From assembly GCF_047237965.1 (NCBI RefSeq), contig NZ_JBDFLX010000001.1, positions 1,860,001-1,924,000 on the forward strand: a stretch of DNA of 64,000 nucleotides, in the 5' to 3' direction. The DNA is from Noviherbaspirillum_A sp047237965. GTDB taxonomy: Bacteria > Pseudomonadota > Gammaproteobacteria > Burkholderiales > Burkholderiaceae_D. A program made the position numbers and the translations under genes. The notes under the pieces were generated by a model. It had not been told where the DNA came from. It saw only the letters and a list, made by a program, of their open reading frames with translations, and ran no database searches. Every line of letters begins with the position of its first letter. The stretch's first letter is position 1. Positions 26,312-35,231 of this stretch are shown here, piece by piece.

Positions 26312-26493
26312 CGGCGCGGATAGCCTTCGCGGGTGATGCGTTCCCATACCGCATCCTTCTCTTCCTGGCTCATGAACACCCAGTTCGCCACTTCGGCCAC
26401 GGTGCGGCCGCAGCCGCGGCAGACTTCGTCGAACAGGGTGGAGCAGATCGCCACGCAAGGCGTGTCGGGACGGTTGGCTGGAGGCTGGTTCAT
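26308..26493 (-). CDS. DUF1289 family small cysteine-rich protein
   Basis: A 61-residue DUF1289 protein. The family cysteine pattern is clear: CVAICSTLFDEVCRGCGRT, four cysteines suited to metal binding, followed by EVANWVFMSQEEKDAVWERI. Function of the family is unknown. The stop codon lies inside a copy of a repeat end (CTAGGAGCCTGC on this strand). The gene faces the receiver-linked kinase gene, whose stop is 21 bases away. Confidence 0.88.
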   Translation of the reverse strand: MNQPPANRPDTPCVAICSTLFDEVCRGCGRTVAEVANWVFMSQEEKDAVWERITREGYPRR

Positions 26494-26540
26494 GGAAAGG
26501 GTTTGCTGCGGGGAAGCCGCTATTGTACCGCCACCGGCTG

Positions 26541-26651
26541 CTAGGAGCCTGCGCGGCAGAAGGCGGCGTAGCGAAACGTGCGAAAAACGAGGCTAGTCCG
26601 GCATCACCGCCTGCGCCCAGGGGACCACCCTTCTGCCGCGCAGGCTCCTAG
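26541..26651. repeat. Palindromic intergenic element with 23-base perfect inverted ends
   Basis: A 111-base element bounded by a perfect 23-base inverted repeat: arms 26541-26563 and 26629-26651, beginning CTAGGAGCCTGCGCGGCAGA at each outer end. The interior (26564-26628) has no ORF. The right arm covers the TAG stop of the Cache-type kinase gene (26648-26650). No T-run flanks it. It resembles a REP- or MITE-like dispersed palindrome; whether other copies exist outside this window cannot be seen. Confidence 0.85.
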
Positions 26652-28444
26652 GCGTGCGCCAGCGGCAGGCGCACCACAAACGTGCTGCCCTGACCCGGTC
26701 CGGGGCTGGCAGCGCTGACCGTGCCGCCATGCAGCATGACCAGCTGGCGCACCAGGGCCAGGCCGATGCCCAGGCCGCCCTGGGCGCGGTCCAGGGTGCC
26801 GCTGCCCTGAACGAACACGTCAAACACCCGCTCCACCAGTTCCAGCGGCATGCCGACGCCGTCATCGCTGACGGTCAGTACGGCCATGTCGCCGGCATTG
26901 ACGACGTCGACCGTGATGCTGCCGCCGGCAGGCGTGTATTTCAGCGCATTGCCGATCAGGTTGGACGCGATCTGTTCGATGCGGGTCGGGTCGGCTTCGA
27001 TCCAGCTGGGCACCGCATGGATAGTGATGCGGTGCTGGTCGACCCGCCCGGTCGTCTGCAGGCCCTGAACGCAGTCGCGCACGGCCTCGGCCAGGTCCAG
27101 CCTGTGCCGCACCAGCGACACCTTGCCGTTCATCAGGCGACCGAGATCGAGCAAATCGTCGACGATGCGCGCCAGGTGCCGGCTCTGGCGCTTGATGATC
27201 ACCCGCGCCCGCTCGGCGGTCTCGGCCGGCACCGCCGGATGTTCCAGCAGCGCGATCGAATTGCTGATCGCGGCAAGCGGATTGCGCAATTCATGGCTGA
27301 GCATGGCAAGAAATTCATCCTTGGCCCGGTTCTGCTCCTCCGCCAGGTGGCGCGCTTCCTGTTCACTCACGAAGAGCTGCTCGCGCTCCCGCTCGACCCG
27401 TTCACGCGACTGCTGCTCTTGCTGCAGCAGCACGCCGGCGGCGTCCAGCGCCGCATGCAGCCGGTCGAATTCCAGTACGCCGGACGCGAAGGGCTGCGGC
27501 ATTTCGCCGCGGCCCAGTGCGGCCGCGGAAGCGGCGGCGCTGTCGATCGACAGCGCCATGCGGCGGCTGAAGAACAGCGCCAGGCCGAGCGCGCAAACGA
27601 TGGCGGCGGCAAAGCCCAGCGATGCCACCAGCACGGCCCCGCGCGCGGATGCCTCGATGACGTGAACCGGAATGCCGACCGCCACGGTCCAGCCTGAAAC
27701 GGGCAGCCGGGTATAAGCATCGTAGACCTTGATTCCCTCGCGGGTGTCATGCTGCAGCACGCCTTCGGACGCGCGCCGCGAGCCGTCGAACAATTCCTTG
27801 CGCACCGGCTTGCCCACCAGTTCCTCCTGGCGGTGGGAGCGCGCGATGGATATGCCTTCGCGGTCGAACAGGCCAATGATGTAATGCGGCGGTATCTTGC
27901 CGCGGCTGAGCTGCTTGTTCAGCTGGCTGGGAAGGAATGCCTGGTTCAGCACGTAGCGATGCTGGTCGTCCACGACGACCGGCACCTCCAGCGCCACTAC
28001 CTGCGCCCCGACCACATTGCCTCTGGTCAGATTCGATATCCGGGTCTGGCCGGACCGCAATACCTCGCGCCCCAGCTCGGGACGGCCGCGCCGCGGCAGT
28101 GCGGTGCCATACGGCACCAGGGTATTGACCAGCTGCTGGCCGTCCTCGTCGAACAGCACGGTCCAGGATGTGCCGTCCTGGTTGACGTTGCTGGCACGCT
28201 GATGAAAGGCTTGCAGGTCGCCCTTGAGCAAGGTGTCGGCCGAGGCCAGAAACTTCGCCCTCGCCTCCGCCAGGCTCAGTTCCTGCTCGACCGCCAGCGC
28301 GGCGGCGCGCGAGATTTCCTGCAGGCTGCGCAACGCCGCGTCGCGTTCCGCCTGCAGCAGCATGGACAGCGCAATGGTGGAAAACAGCACGATGGGCACC
28401 AGCACGGCCAATGCCATCACTGCCAGATAGGCGCGTGCCTTCAC
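26648..28444 (-). CDS. Membrane histidine kinase with periplasmic Cache-type sensor
   Basis: A 598-residue inner-membrane sensor kinase. A first transmembrane helix (about 5-30) precedes a large extracytoplasmic domain of double-Cache type (about 35-270), then a second helix (about 275-300), a HAMP-like stretch, a coiled coil, the phosphoacceptor helix FLAMLSHELRNPLAAISNSI, and an ATPase domain with VSDDGVGMPLELVERVFDVF and GGLGIGLALVRQLV. The start is a GTG at 28442-28444 that opens directly into the first hydrophobic segment. No response regulator adjoins it. Its stop codon falls in the right arm of the palindromic element. The ligand is unknown. Confidence 0.9.
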   Translation of the reverse strand: MKARAYLAVMALAVLVPIVLFSTIALSMLLQAERDAALRSLQEISRAAALAVEQELSLAEARAKFLASADTLLKGDLQAFHQRASNVNQDGTSWTVLFDEDGQQLVNTLVPYGTALPRRGRPELGREVLRSGQTRISNLTRGNVVGAQVVALEVPVVVDDQHRYVLNQAFLPSQLNKQLSRGKIPPHYIIGLFDREGISIARSHRQEELVGKPVRKELFDGSRRASEGVLQHDTREGIKVYDAYTRLPVSGWTVAVGIPVHVIEASARGAVLVASLGFAAAIVCALGLALFFSRRMALSIDSAAASAAALGRGEMPQPFASGVLEFDRLHAALDAAGVLLQQEQQSRERVEREREQLFVSEQEARHLAEEQNRAKDEFLAMLSHELRNPLAAISNSIALLEHPAVPAETAERARVIIKRQSRHLARIVDDLLDLGRLMNGKVSLVRHRLDLAEAVRDCVQGLQTTGRVDQHRITIHAVPSWIEADPTRIEQIASNLIGNALKYTPAGGSITVDVVNAGDMAVLTVSDDGVGMPLELVERVFDVFVQGSGTLDRAQGGLGIGLALVRQLVMLHGGTVSAASPGPGQGSTFVVRLPLAHA

Positions 28445-28594
28445 GAGTGATCCCGCGCCGCCATGCGATACCGGCCGATCCGCGTTACATGCACCCCGCT
28501 GCCAAACATTCTTCCTCCGCGCCGAACCGGCAAGTCATGCGCCTGGAAATGATGACGTGGCGCAATACCCGCCATCATAACAGCGGCACTGCGT

Positions 28595-30031
28595 TCAGAC
28601 CGGCTCCGCTTGCCCTGCGAGCAGGCTTTTCGCAAGCTGCAGCGCTTTGCGCATCGCATCGAACGCCGCCGCCTGCTCCTGTTGGCCGGGCAGGCGCAGC
28701 ACGTAGGAAGGGTGCCAGGTCGGCACCAGCCAGCATTCGCCCAGGCGCAGCGCCCGCCCCTGCACTGTCGACAGCGCCAGGTCGGTGCGGCCGGTCAATG
28801 CGCGCAGTGCCGTGCTGCCGAGAGCGACCACGACCTCGGGCGCGACGTCGGCCAGTTCCTTCCTGAGCCAGGGATTGCAGGCATCGACTTCCCGCTGCGC
28901 CGGCGTCTTGTGGATGCGCCGCTTGCCGCGCGGCTCCCACTTGAAATGCTTGACCGCATTGGTCAGATAGGCCGACTGCCGTTCGATGCCGGCCTGGCGC
29001 ATCGCGTCATCCAGCACCTTGCCGGCAGGCCCGGCAAACGGCAGGCCGGCAAGATCTTCCTGGTCGCCAGGCTGTTCGCCCACCAGCATCAGCGCCGCCT
29101 GGCCGGGACCGGCGCCCGGCACCGCCTGCGTGGCATTGCGCCACAATTCGCAGCGGCGGCACTGCGACAGCTCGGACGGCAGCGCGCGCGGCGGCATGGC
29201 CTGCTGCGCGTCGACCTGCACCAGCGCGCCCGGCCGCGCGCCCACTTCCAGCGCCTGGCCGACCCGACGCCCGCCGGCGCTGGCGCTGCTGATCAGCCCC
29301 GGTATCAGCCGTCCTTCCGGCAGGTTTTTCCAGTAGCGCACCGGCATGTGCATTTCCATCGCGCCGGTATTCAGGCGGGACGGATTGTAGATGCTGCGGT
29401 AATACGCCAGCCACAGCGCCTCGCCCTGGTCGTCGATATCCACCTCGGCCGGCCGTTCGGCGGGCGCCGGCCCGAAACGCAGCGTTTCGCCATCCGACGC
29501 GGCGGTGCCATCGGGCGTGACGATGAGCCAGCTGGCGCGCCCCATGCGCTTGGCGAAATGGCCGGCGGCCTGGTGCAGCACATCATGCGCCGGCTCGAAC
29601 CAGGCGATGAAGCGCGGATCGCCGGCTGCCGGGTCGCGTTCGCGAAAGCGCAGGAAGGCATGCATCTTGTGCTGCTCGCGCCGCACCGCCTTGACCATCG
29701 CATGCAGGCGGGCGCCGTCGCAGTCGGCGGCGGACAGCACCGCGGCATCGCCATGCTGGCTGCGCCACAGGATCCGGTAGAGCAGCGCCCAGCGGTCGTC
29801 GGCGCGAAAGCAGGAAGCCGCCTCTAGCATGCCCAGGAGGCCGGACGAGATGCGCAGCGCCGGGCCGGGCGTGCTGGCCGCTGCCAGCGTGTCCAGCGCC
29901 TCGTTGCCGAACAGGTCGGCGTCGCCCGGCGCCACCCAGTCGACATCATGCGGCGGCACGGCCTGCGCCAGCAGCGTGCGCGCCGCGTTGCGCCACTCGC
30001 CGAACGCGCCGACCGCGACGCGCCGGCTCAA
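28595..30031 (-). CDS. UdgX-type uracil-DNA glycosylase fused to a DUF4130 domain
   Basis: A 478-residue two-domain protein. The N-terminal part (about 1-260) is the DUF4130 / radical-SAM-linked domain (WALLYRILWRSQHG; HMPVRYWKNLPEGRLIPGL). The C-terminal part is a family-4-like uracil-DNA glycosylase with four candidate iron-sulfur cysteines (291, 294, 385, 433), the motif GEQPGDQEDLAGLPFAGPAG, and HPSYVLR. The loop GKRRIHKTP contains His374; this KRRIH loop defines UdgX, which in studied members bonds covalently to DNA at excised uracil. The start codon is TTG, overlapping the TGA of the upstream radical-SAM gene (TTGA), with GGAAGC before it. The two genes are clearly coupled. Confidence 0.92.
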   Translation of the reverse strand: MSRRVAVGAFGEWRNAARTLLAQAVPPHDVDWVAPGDADLFGNEALDTLAAASTPGPALRISSGLLGMLEAASCFRADDRWALLYRILWRSQHGDAAVLSAADCDGARLHAMVKAVRREQHKMHAFLRFRERDPAAGDPRFIAWFEPAHDVLHQAAGHFAKRMGRASWLIVTPDGTAASDGETLRFGPAPAERPAEVDIDDQGEALWLAYYRSIYNPSRLNTGAMEMHMPVRYWKNLPEGRLIPGLISSASAGGRRVGQALEVGARPGALVQVDAQQAMPPRALPSELSQCRRCELWRNATQAVPGAGPGQAALMLVGEQPGDQEDLAGLPFAGPAGKVLDDAMRQAGIERQSAYLTNAVKHFKWEPRGKRRIHKTPAQREVDACNPWLRKELADVAPEVVVALGSTALRALTGRTDLALSTVQGRALRLGECWLVPTWHPSYVLRLPGQQEQAAAFDAMRKALQLAKSLLAGQAEPV

Positions 30032-31260
30032 GCCGCTTCCTGCAGGGCGGGAAACAGGCTCATCTGCTGCGGCGCTTCCGACATCATGCGGCGCAGGGCC
30101 TCCGACGGCAGCGTGTCGCGCTGCGGCCGGTAGTCCGCGGTGATGATGAAGGGCTTGAGCTTTTCCATGCTGCAGCGCAGCCGCGCCAGGTCGGCGTAGC
30201 GCACGCGCCGGCTGCGCCGCAGTTCGGCGATGCGCTTGGCATTGCGCAGGCCGATGCCGGGCACGCGGGCGATCATCTGCGGCTCGGCCAGGTTCAGGTC
30301 GAGCGGGAACAGGTCGCGGTGCGACAGCGCCCAGGCCAGCTTGGGATCGATGTCCAGCGGCAGGTTGCCCGGCCCGTCGAGCAGTTCGGCAGCCTGGAAG
30401 CCATAGCCGCGCATCAGGAAATCGGCCTGGTAGAGCCGGTGCTCGCGCATCATCGGCGGCGGACGCTGCGGCAGGCCGCTCGGGCTTTGCGGAATCGGAC
30501 TGAAGGCCGAGTAATACACCCGCCGCAGCCGGTAGGCGCTGTACAGGGTCTGCGCGGTGTTGAGGATGGTGCTGTCGTCGGTGGCATCGGCGCCGACGAT
30601 CATCTGCGTGCTCTGCCCGGCCGGCGAAAACGCCGGCGCCTTCGGCTCCTCCGCCTTTTCATCGATGCGGCGACGGATCGAGCCCATCGCGAACTTGATG
30701 GTGTGCATGCTTTTTTCCGGCGCCAGCGTCTCGATGCCGCGGTCGGTGGGCAGCTCGATGTTGACGCTCAACCGGTCGGCCCAGCGCCCCGCTTCCTCGA
30801 TCAGCTCGGGCGCGGCGTCGGGAATGGTCTTGAGGTGGATGTAGCCGCGGAACTGGTGCTGCTGGCGCAGTGTTTTCGCCACCAGGATCAGCTGCTCCAT
30901 CGTGTAGTCCGGCGACTGGATGATGCCGGAGCTGAGGAATAGGCCGTCGATGTAGTTGCGCAGGTAGAAGTCGATGGTGAGCCGGATCACTTCCTGCGGC
31001 GAGAACCGGGCGCGCGGCACATTGCTGCTGCGGCGGTTAACGCAGTACTGGCAGTCGTACAGGCAGAAATTGGTCAGCAGGATCTTCAGCAGCGACACGC
31101 AGCGGCCATCGGGCGTGTAACTGTGGCAGATGCCGGTGCCGTTGGTCGCGCCCAGGCCATCCTTGCCCCTGGACGAGCGCTGCGCGGCGCCGCTGCTGGC
31201 GCAGGAGGCATCGTACTTGGCGGCGTCGGCCAGGATTTCCAGCTTGTCGGTCAGTTCCAT
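30028..31260 (-). CDS. Radical SAM protein of the UdgX-linked DNA modification/repair family
   Basis: A 410-residue radical SAM protein. The cluster motif is CLYDCQYC (Cys66, Cys70, Cys73), and a helix-hairpin-helix DNA-binding motif lies near the C-terminus (ARVPGIGLRNAKRIAELRR). The family is known for being genetically linked to DUF4130/UDG proteins and is thought to act in DNA repair or modification; the reaction is not established. It is the first gene of a two-gene unit overlapping the UdgX gene by 4 bases, and a LexA-type palindrome lies 10 bases before its ATG. Confidence 0.92.
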   Translation of the reverse strand: MELTDKLEILADAAKYDASCASSGAAQRSSRGKDGLGATNGTGICHSYTPDGRCVSLLKILLTNFCLYDCQYCVNRRSSNVPRARFSPQEVIRLTIDFYLRNYIDGLFLSSGIIQSPDYTMEQLILVAKTLRQQHQFRGYIHLKTIPDAAPELIEEAGRWADRLSVNIELPTDRGIETLAPEKSMHTIKFAMGSIRRRIDEKAEEPKAPAFSPAGQSTQMIVGADATDDSTILNTAQTLYSAYRLRRVYYSAFSPIPQSPSGLPQRPPPMMREHRLYQADFLMRGYGFQAAELLDGPGNLPLDIDPKLAWALSHRDLFPLDLNLAEPQMIARVPGIGLRNAKRIAELRRSRRVRYADLARLRCSMEKLKPFIITADYRPQRDTLPSEALRRMMSEAPQQMSLFPALQEAA

Positions 31261-31270
31261 AGCGCCCTCT

Positions 31271-31290
31271 TACTGTGTTTAAGTACAGTA
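31271..31290. promoter_or_regulatory. LexA-type SOS box upstream of the radical SAM/UdgX pair
   Basis: TACTGTGTTTAAGTACAGTA contains CTGT-N8-ACAG, the exact core of the proteobacterial LexA operator, and the outer TA bases are also symmetric. It begins 10 bases before the start codon of the radical SAM gene. On the same strand a TAAAAT (-10-like) sequence lies directly upstream of the box, so LexA bound here would cover the transcription start. Confidence 0.8.
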
Positions 31291-31334
31291 TTTTAAGCGT
31301 TATGGACAATCCGCGCTGGCGCCGTCCCGCTCCG

Positions 31335-33545
31335 TCAGAGCAACTTGTCCAGCGTGATCGGCAGGTCCCTCACCCGCTTGCCTGTTGCGTGATAGACCGC
31401 ATTGGCAATCGCCGCCGCCACGCCGGTGATGCCGATCTCGCCGATGCCCTTGGCGCCCAACGGATTGATGTGCGCATCCTTTTCCGGCACCACCACGATA
31501 TCGATCGCGCCGATGTCGGCATTCACCGGCACATGGTATTCAGCCAGGTTGGCATTGACCGCGCGGCCATAGCGCAGGTCGTATTCGGTGGCCTCCATCA
31601 GGGCCATGCCCACGCCCCAGACGATGCCGCCCATCAGCTGGCTGTGGCCGGTCTTGGCGTTGAGCAGCTGGCCCACGCCATAGGCGCCGGTGATGCGCGG
31701 CACCCGGACCTCGCCAAGGTCGGCATCCACATGCACTTCGGCGAACACGGCGCCGAAGGAATGCATCGAATATTCTTCCTTCTCGCTGCCGGCCTTGGCC
31801 TCGCCGCTGGCTTCGAGCGCGCGCCCGCCGTTACGGGCAAGGATGGCGGCATAGGGTTCGCGCCGGTCCGTCGACGAGCGCAGGAACAGCCAGCCCTCTT
31901 CCATGGCGACGTCGTCCGGTCTTGCGCCGGCCAGCGGCGAGCGCTGGTCCGCCAGCGCCAGGCTGACCAGCTTCTCGCGCAGGGCCGCGCAAGCCGCCTG
32001 CACCGCCGGCGAGACGCTGGCCACGGACTGCGAGCCGCCCGACACCGGCGCCTGCGGCAGCGACGAGTCGCCGAGTTCGAAGCGCACCTTGTCCGGCGCC
32101 AGGCCCAGCGCGTCGGCCGCCACCTGGGTCATCACAGTGTAGGTGCCAGTGCCCAGGTCCTGGGTGCCGGAGCGCACCACGGCGCTGCCGTCCGGCAGCA
32201 GGCTGGCGCTGGCCTTGGCGGCGGAGCGGTTGGCCGGATAGGTTGCGCTGGCCATGCCCATGCCGATCAGGGTGCTGCCGTCGCGCATGGACATCGGACG
32301 CGGATCGCGCCTGGCCCAGCCGAAGCGTTCGGCGCCGACCCGGTAGCATTCGCGCAGCGCATTGCTGGACCACGGCTTGTCCTTCTCGGGGTCGCGCTGC
32401 GCGTAGTTGCGCAGGCGAAGCTCGATCGGGTCGACCTTCATCTCATAGGCCAGTTCGTCCATCGCGCATTCGAGCGCGAAGCTGCCGGTGGCCTCGCCAG
32501 GCGCGCGCATGAAAGTCGGCGTGCCGATGTTGAGCCGCGCCAGCCGGTGCGTGGTCTGCTGGTTGGGCGCCTCGTACATCATGCGTGTGACGAGCGCGGC
32601 GGTTTCCAGCCAGTCTTCCTGGAACGAGGTGCTGGCCAGCACGTTATGGCGCACCGCGGTCAGCGCGCCGTCTTTTCCGGCCGCCAGCAGCATGCGCTGC
32701 TCGGTGTTGGGCCGCCCGCCGACCGGGCCGAACATCTGCGGCCGGTCCAGCACCAGCTTCACCGGGCGGCCGGCGCGGCGCGCGGCCATCGCCGCCAGCA
32801 CCACGTGCGACCAGGTCGATCCCTTGCAGCCAAAGCCGCCGCCGACATAGGGGCAGATGACGCGCACCTTGTCGGGCGCGATGCCCAGCGTCTTGGCCAC
32901 CGTGTTGCGGTCGCCGGTGACGTACTGGGTCGAGTCGTACAGGGTCAGGTGCTCGCCTTCCCAGACCGCGATGGTGGCATGCGGCTCCATCGGATTGTGA
33001 TGCTCCATCGGCGTGCGGTAGGCCACGTCGATCTGCGCTGCGGCCGCGGCGATGCCCGCATCGAGATTGCCGCGGTTGGTGTCGGCCGGGCCGTCCTTGG
33101 CCTTCTTCGGATCGACCGGCTGCAGCTTGGCCTTGTCGAAGTCGGTGCTTGCCTGTTCGGCCTGATAGTTCAGGCGCACATGGCGCGCCGCGTCGGCGGC
33201 CTGTTCCAGCGTCTCGGCCACCACCAGCGCAACCGGCTGGTTGCTGTAATGCACCCGGTCGTCCTGCAGCAGGTTGAGCACCCGTCCCGCCGGCGGCTGG
33301 CCGGCGGCGGCCTTGCCGGCGGAAGGCAGGCGCGGCGCATTCTTGTGGGTCAGCACCGCGATCACGCCGGGCATGCGTTCCGCCTGTGCGCTGTCGACCG
33401 CGCTGATGCGGCCGTTGGCGATGGTGCTCATCACCAGCACCGCATGCGCCAGCCGGGGAATCTTGTGCTCGGCCGAAAAGGTGGCCGTGCCGGTTACCTT
33501 GCGTACGCCATCGACGCGGTTGAGTGGCTGTCCTGTGGAAGTCAT
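31335..33545 (-). CDS. Aldehyde/xanthine dehydrogenase-type molybdenum-binding subunit
   Basis: A 736-residue catalytic subunit of the xanthine oxidase family, resembling PaoC/YagR, which holds the molybdopterin-cytosine-dinucleotide cofactor and oxidises aldehydes or N-heterocycles. It contains an Ald_Xan_dh_C a/b hammerhead domain (GTATFSAEHKIPRLAHAVLV), cofactor loops such as PYVGGGFGCKGSTW and APGEATGSFALE, and the C-terminal Glu region GAKGIGEIGITGVAAAIANA, where the catalytic glutamate is expected. It overlaps the FAD-subunit stop by 4 bases (ATGA). It forms a three-gene set ordered FeS, FAD, Mo. Substrate is not predictable from sequence. Confidence 0.93.
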   Translation of the reverse strand: MTSTGQPLNRVDGVRKVTGTATFSAEHKIPRLAHAVLVMSTIANGRISAVDSAQAERMPGVIAVLTHKNAPRLPSAGKAAAGQPPAGRVLNLLQDDRVHYSNQPVALVVAETLEQAADAARHVRLNYQAEQASTDFDKAKLQPVDPKKAKDGPADTNRGNLDAGIAAAAAQIDVAYRTPMEHHNPMEPHATIAVWEGEHLTLYDSTQYVTGDRNTVAKTLGIAPDKVRVICPYVGGGFGCKGSTWSHVVLAAMAARRAGRPVKLVLDRPQMFGPVGGRPNTEQRMLLAAGKDGALTAVRHNVLASTSFQEDWLETAALVTRMMYEAPNQQTTHRLARLNIGTPTFMRAPGEATGSFALECAMDELAYEMKVDPIELRLRNYAQRDPEKDKPWSSNALRECYRVGAERFGWARRDPRPMSMRDGSTLIGMGMASATYPANRSAAKASASLLPDGSAVVRSGTQDLGTGTYTVMTQVAADALGLAPDKVRFELGDSSLPQAPVSGGSQSVASVSPAVQAACAALREKLVSLALADQRSPLAGARPDDVAMEEGWLFLRSSTDRREPYAAILARNGGRALEASGEAKAGSEKEEYSMHSFGAVFAEVHVDADLGEVRVPRITGAYGVGQLLNAKTGHSQLMGGIVWGVGMALMEATEYDLRYGRAVNANLAEYHVPVNADIGAIDIVVVPEKDAHINPLGAKGIGEIGITGVAAAIANAVYHATGKRVRDLPITLDKLL

Positions 33546-34528
33546 GCTGTCTGTCCCGCCTTGCGCAGTGCGCGTGTGATGGCGCGCTGGGCCAGCGCGA
33601 TCTTGAAACCGTTGTGCTCATAGCCCTTGGCGCCGGCCACCGCCGCTGCCGCGCACTGGTCGAGCACCTCCGGGGTTAGTGCCTGGCCCACCAGAAGGGC
33701 CTCGGCCTGGCGCGCGCGCCAGGGCTTGTGCGCCACCCCGCCAAGCGCGATGCGGGCCTCGCGCACCACCTCGTTTTCCATGCGCAGCGCCGCCGCCACC
33801 GACACCAGCGCGAAGGCATAGCTGGCGCGGTCGCGCACCTTCAGGTAATGGCTGTGGTCCGCATGCATGGCCGGCGGCAGGTCCACGCCGAGGATCAGTT
33901 CGCCCGGCTGCAGCACGCTGTCGCGCTGCGGCGTGTCGCCGGGCAGCGTATGGAAGTCGGTCATCGCGATGGCGCGCTCGCCGTTCGGCCCGCGCACCCG
34001 CACCACCGCGTCCAGCGCGGCCAGCGCCACGCTCATGTCGGACGGGTTGGTGGCGATGCACTGCTCGCTGGCGCCAAGGATGGCATGGATGCGGTTGTAG
34101 CCTTCAAGGGCGGCGCAGCCCGATCCGGGCTGGCGCTTGTTGCACTTGTCGAACGCGGTGTCATAGAAGTAGTAGCAGCGGGTGCGCTGCAGCAGGTTGC
34201 CGCCCACGGTCGCCATGTTGCGCAGCTGCGGCGAGGCGCCCGACAGGAAGGCCTGCGACAGCAGCGGATAGCGCTGCCGCACCAGCGGGTGGTTGGCGGT
34301 GTCGCTGTTGCGGGCCAGCGCGCCGATGCGCAGGCCGCCCTGCGGCAGTTCGGTGATGGCGGCCAGCGGCAGACGGCTGACATCGATCAGGCGCTGCGGC
34401 GTCTCGACGCCGTTCTTCATCAGGTCCAGCAGATTGGTGCCGCCGCCGATGAAGCGGGCGCCCGGCTGCTGGGCCAGCGCGACTGCCTGCGCCACATCGG
34501 CCGGACGTTCATAGGAAAAGGGATGCAT
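33542..34528 (-). CDS. FAD-binding subunit of the molybdenum dehydrogenase
   Basis: A 328-residue subunit of the CoxM/PaoB type that passes electrons from the iron-sulfur clusters to FAD. The N-terminal FAD motif GARFIGGGTNLLDLMKNGVE and the second loop TVGGNLLQRTRCYYF are typical. The segment CYYFYDTAFDKCNKRQPGSG carries cysteines like those that bind the extra [4Fe-4S] cluster in the E. coli periplasmic aldehyde oxidoreductase PaoB. ATG 34528 matches the usual start MHPFSYERP. It lies 13 bases after the iron-sulfur subunit gene. Confidence 0.92.
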   Translation of the reverse strand: MHPFSYERPADVAQAVALAQQPGARFIGGGTNLLDLMKNGVETPQRLIDVSRLPLAAITELPQGGLRIGALARNSDTANHPLVRQRYPLLSQAFLSGASPQLRNMATVGGNLLQRTRCYYFYDTAFDKCNKRQPGSGCAALEGYNRIHAILGASEQCIATNPSDMSVALAALDAVVRVRGPNGERAIAMTDFHTLPGDTPQRDSVLQPGELILGVDLPPAMHADHSHYLKVRDRASYAFALVSVAAALRMENEVVREARIALGGVAHKPWRARQAEALLVGQALTPEVLDQCAAAAVAGAKGYEHNGFKIALAQRAITRALRKAGQTA

Positions 34529-34541
34529 GATGGCCTTCGGG

Positions 34542-35231
34542 CTAGAGCTTGACGCCGGCGGCATCCTGCACCGCCGCAACGATATTCGGGTAAGCGCCGC
34601 AACGGCAGAGATTGCCGCTCATGCGCTCGCGGATTTCCTGGGCGTCCAGCGCAATCGGTATCTGGCGGACGTCTTTCGTGACCGCGCTGGCGGCATTCGC
34701 GGCGGCTTCGTTGAGGAGGCCGGCGGCCGAGCAGATCTGGCCCGGCGTGCAGTAGCCGCACTGGAAGGCGTCGCGCTCGATGAAGGCCGCCTGCAGCGGA
34801 TGCAGCGCGCCTTCCTGGCCCAGGCCCTCGATGGTCGTGACTTCCTGGCCCTCGTGCATGATGGCCAGCGTCAGGCAGGAATTGATGCGGCGTCCCTCCA
34901 CCAGCACGGTGCAGGCGCCGCACTGGCCGCGGTCGCAGCCTTTCTTGGCGCCGGTCAGCCCCACCACTTCCCGCAGCGCGTCCAGCAAGGTGACTCGCGG
35001 CTCCAGGTTCAGGCGATGTTCGCGGCCGTTGATGCGCAGCAGCACCGGCACCGTGGCCGCTGCCTGCGCGGCGCCGGATGGGCGCGCCGGCGTCGCCGCC
35101 TCGGCCCCTCCCAGCGGCGCGGCCAGACCGCCTATGGTGGCCACTGCGGACTGGATGAAGCCGCGCCGCGTCAGCGCTGCGCGGGGAAGTTCGCCGAACG
35201 ACTTTTCAGGGTCGGAGGAATCGTTGTGCAT
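34542..35231 (-). CDS. [2Fe-2S] subunit of the molybdenum dehydrogenase, Tat-exported
   Basis: A 229-residue iron-sulfur subunit of the PaoA/YagT type. A twin-arginine signal (LTRRGFIQSAVATIGGLAA, residues about 20-40) implies that the assembled enzyme is exported folded to the periplasm. The plant-type ferredoxin cluster cysteines are in KKGCDRGQCGACTVLVEG, and the second cluster in FQCGYCTPGQIC and SGNLCRCGAYPNI. It is the first gene of the three-gene operon. The chosen ATG gives a standard Tat leader; a longer open frame upstream is not protein-like. Confidence 0.93.
   Translation of the reverse strand: MHNDSSDPEKSFGELPRAALTRRGFIQSAVATIGGLAAPLGGAEAATPARPSGAAQAAATVPVLLRINGREHRLNLEPRVTLLDALREVVGLTGAKKGCDRGQCGACTVLVEGRRINSCLTLAIMHEGQEVTTIEGLGQEGALHPLQAAFIERDAFQCGYCTPGQICSAAGLLNEAAANAASAVTKDVRQIPIALDAQEIRERMSGNLCRCGAYPNIVAAVQDAAGVKL

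Noticed and set aside
31275..33623. A 782-codon plus-strand open frame opposite the molybdenum subunit gene
   Set aside because: Same antisense artefact: composition skewed to His, Arg and Gly and no motif, while the minus strand encodes a complete dehydrogenase subunit.
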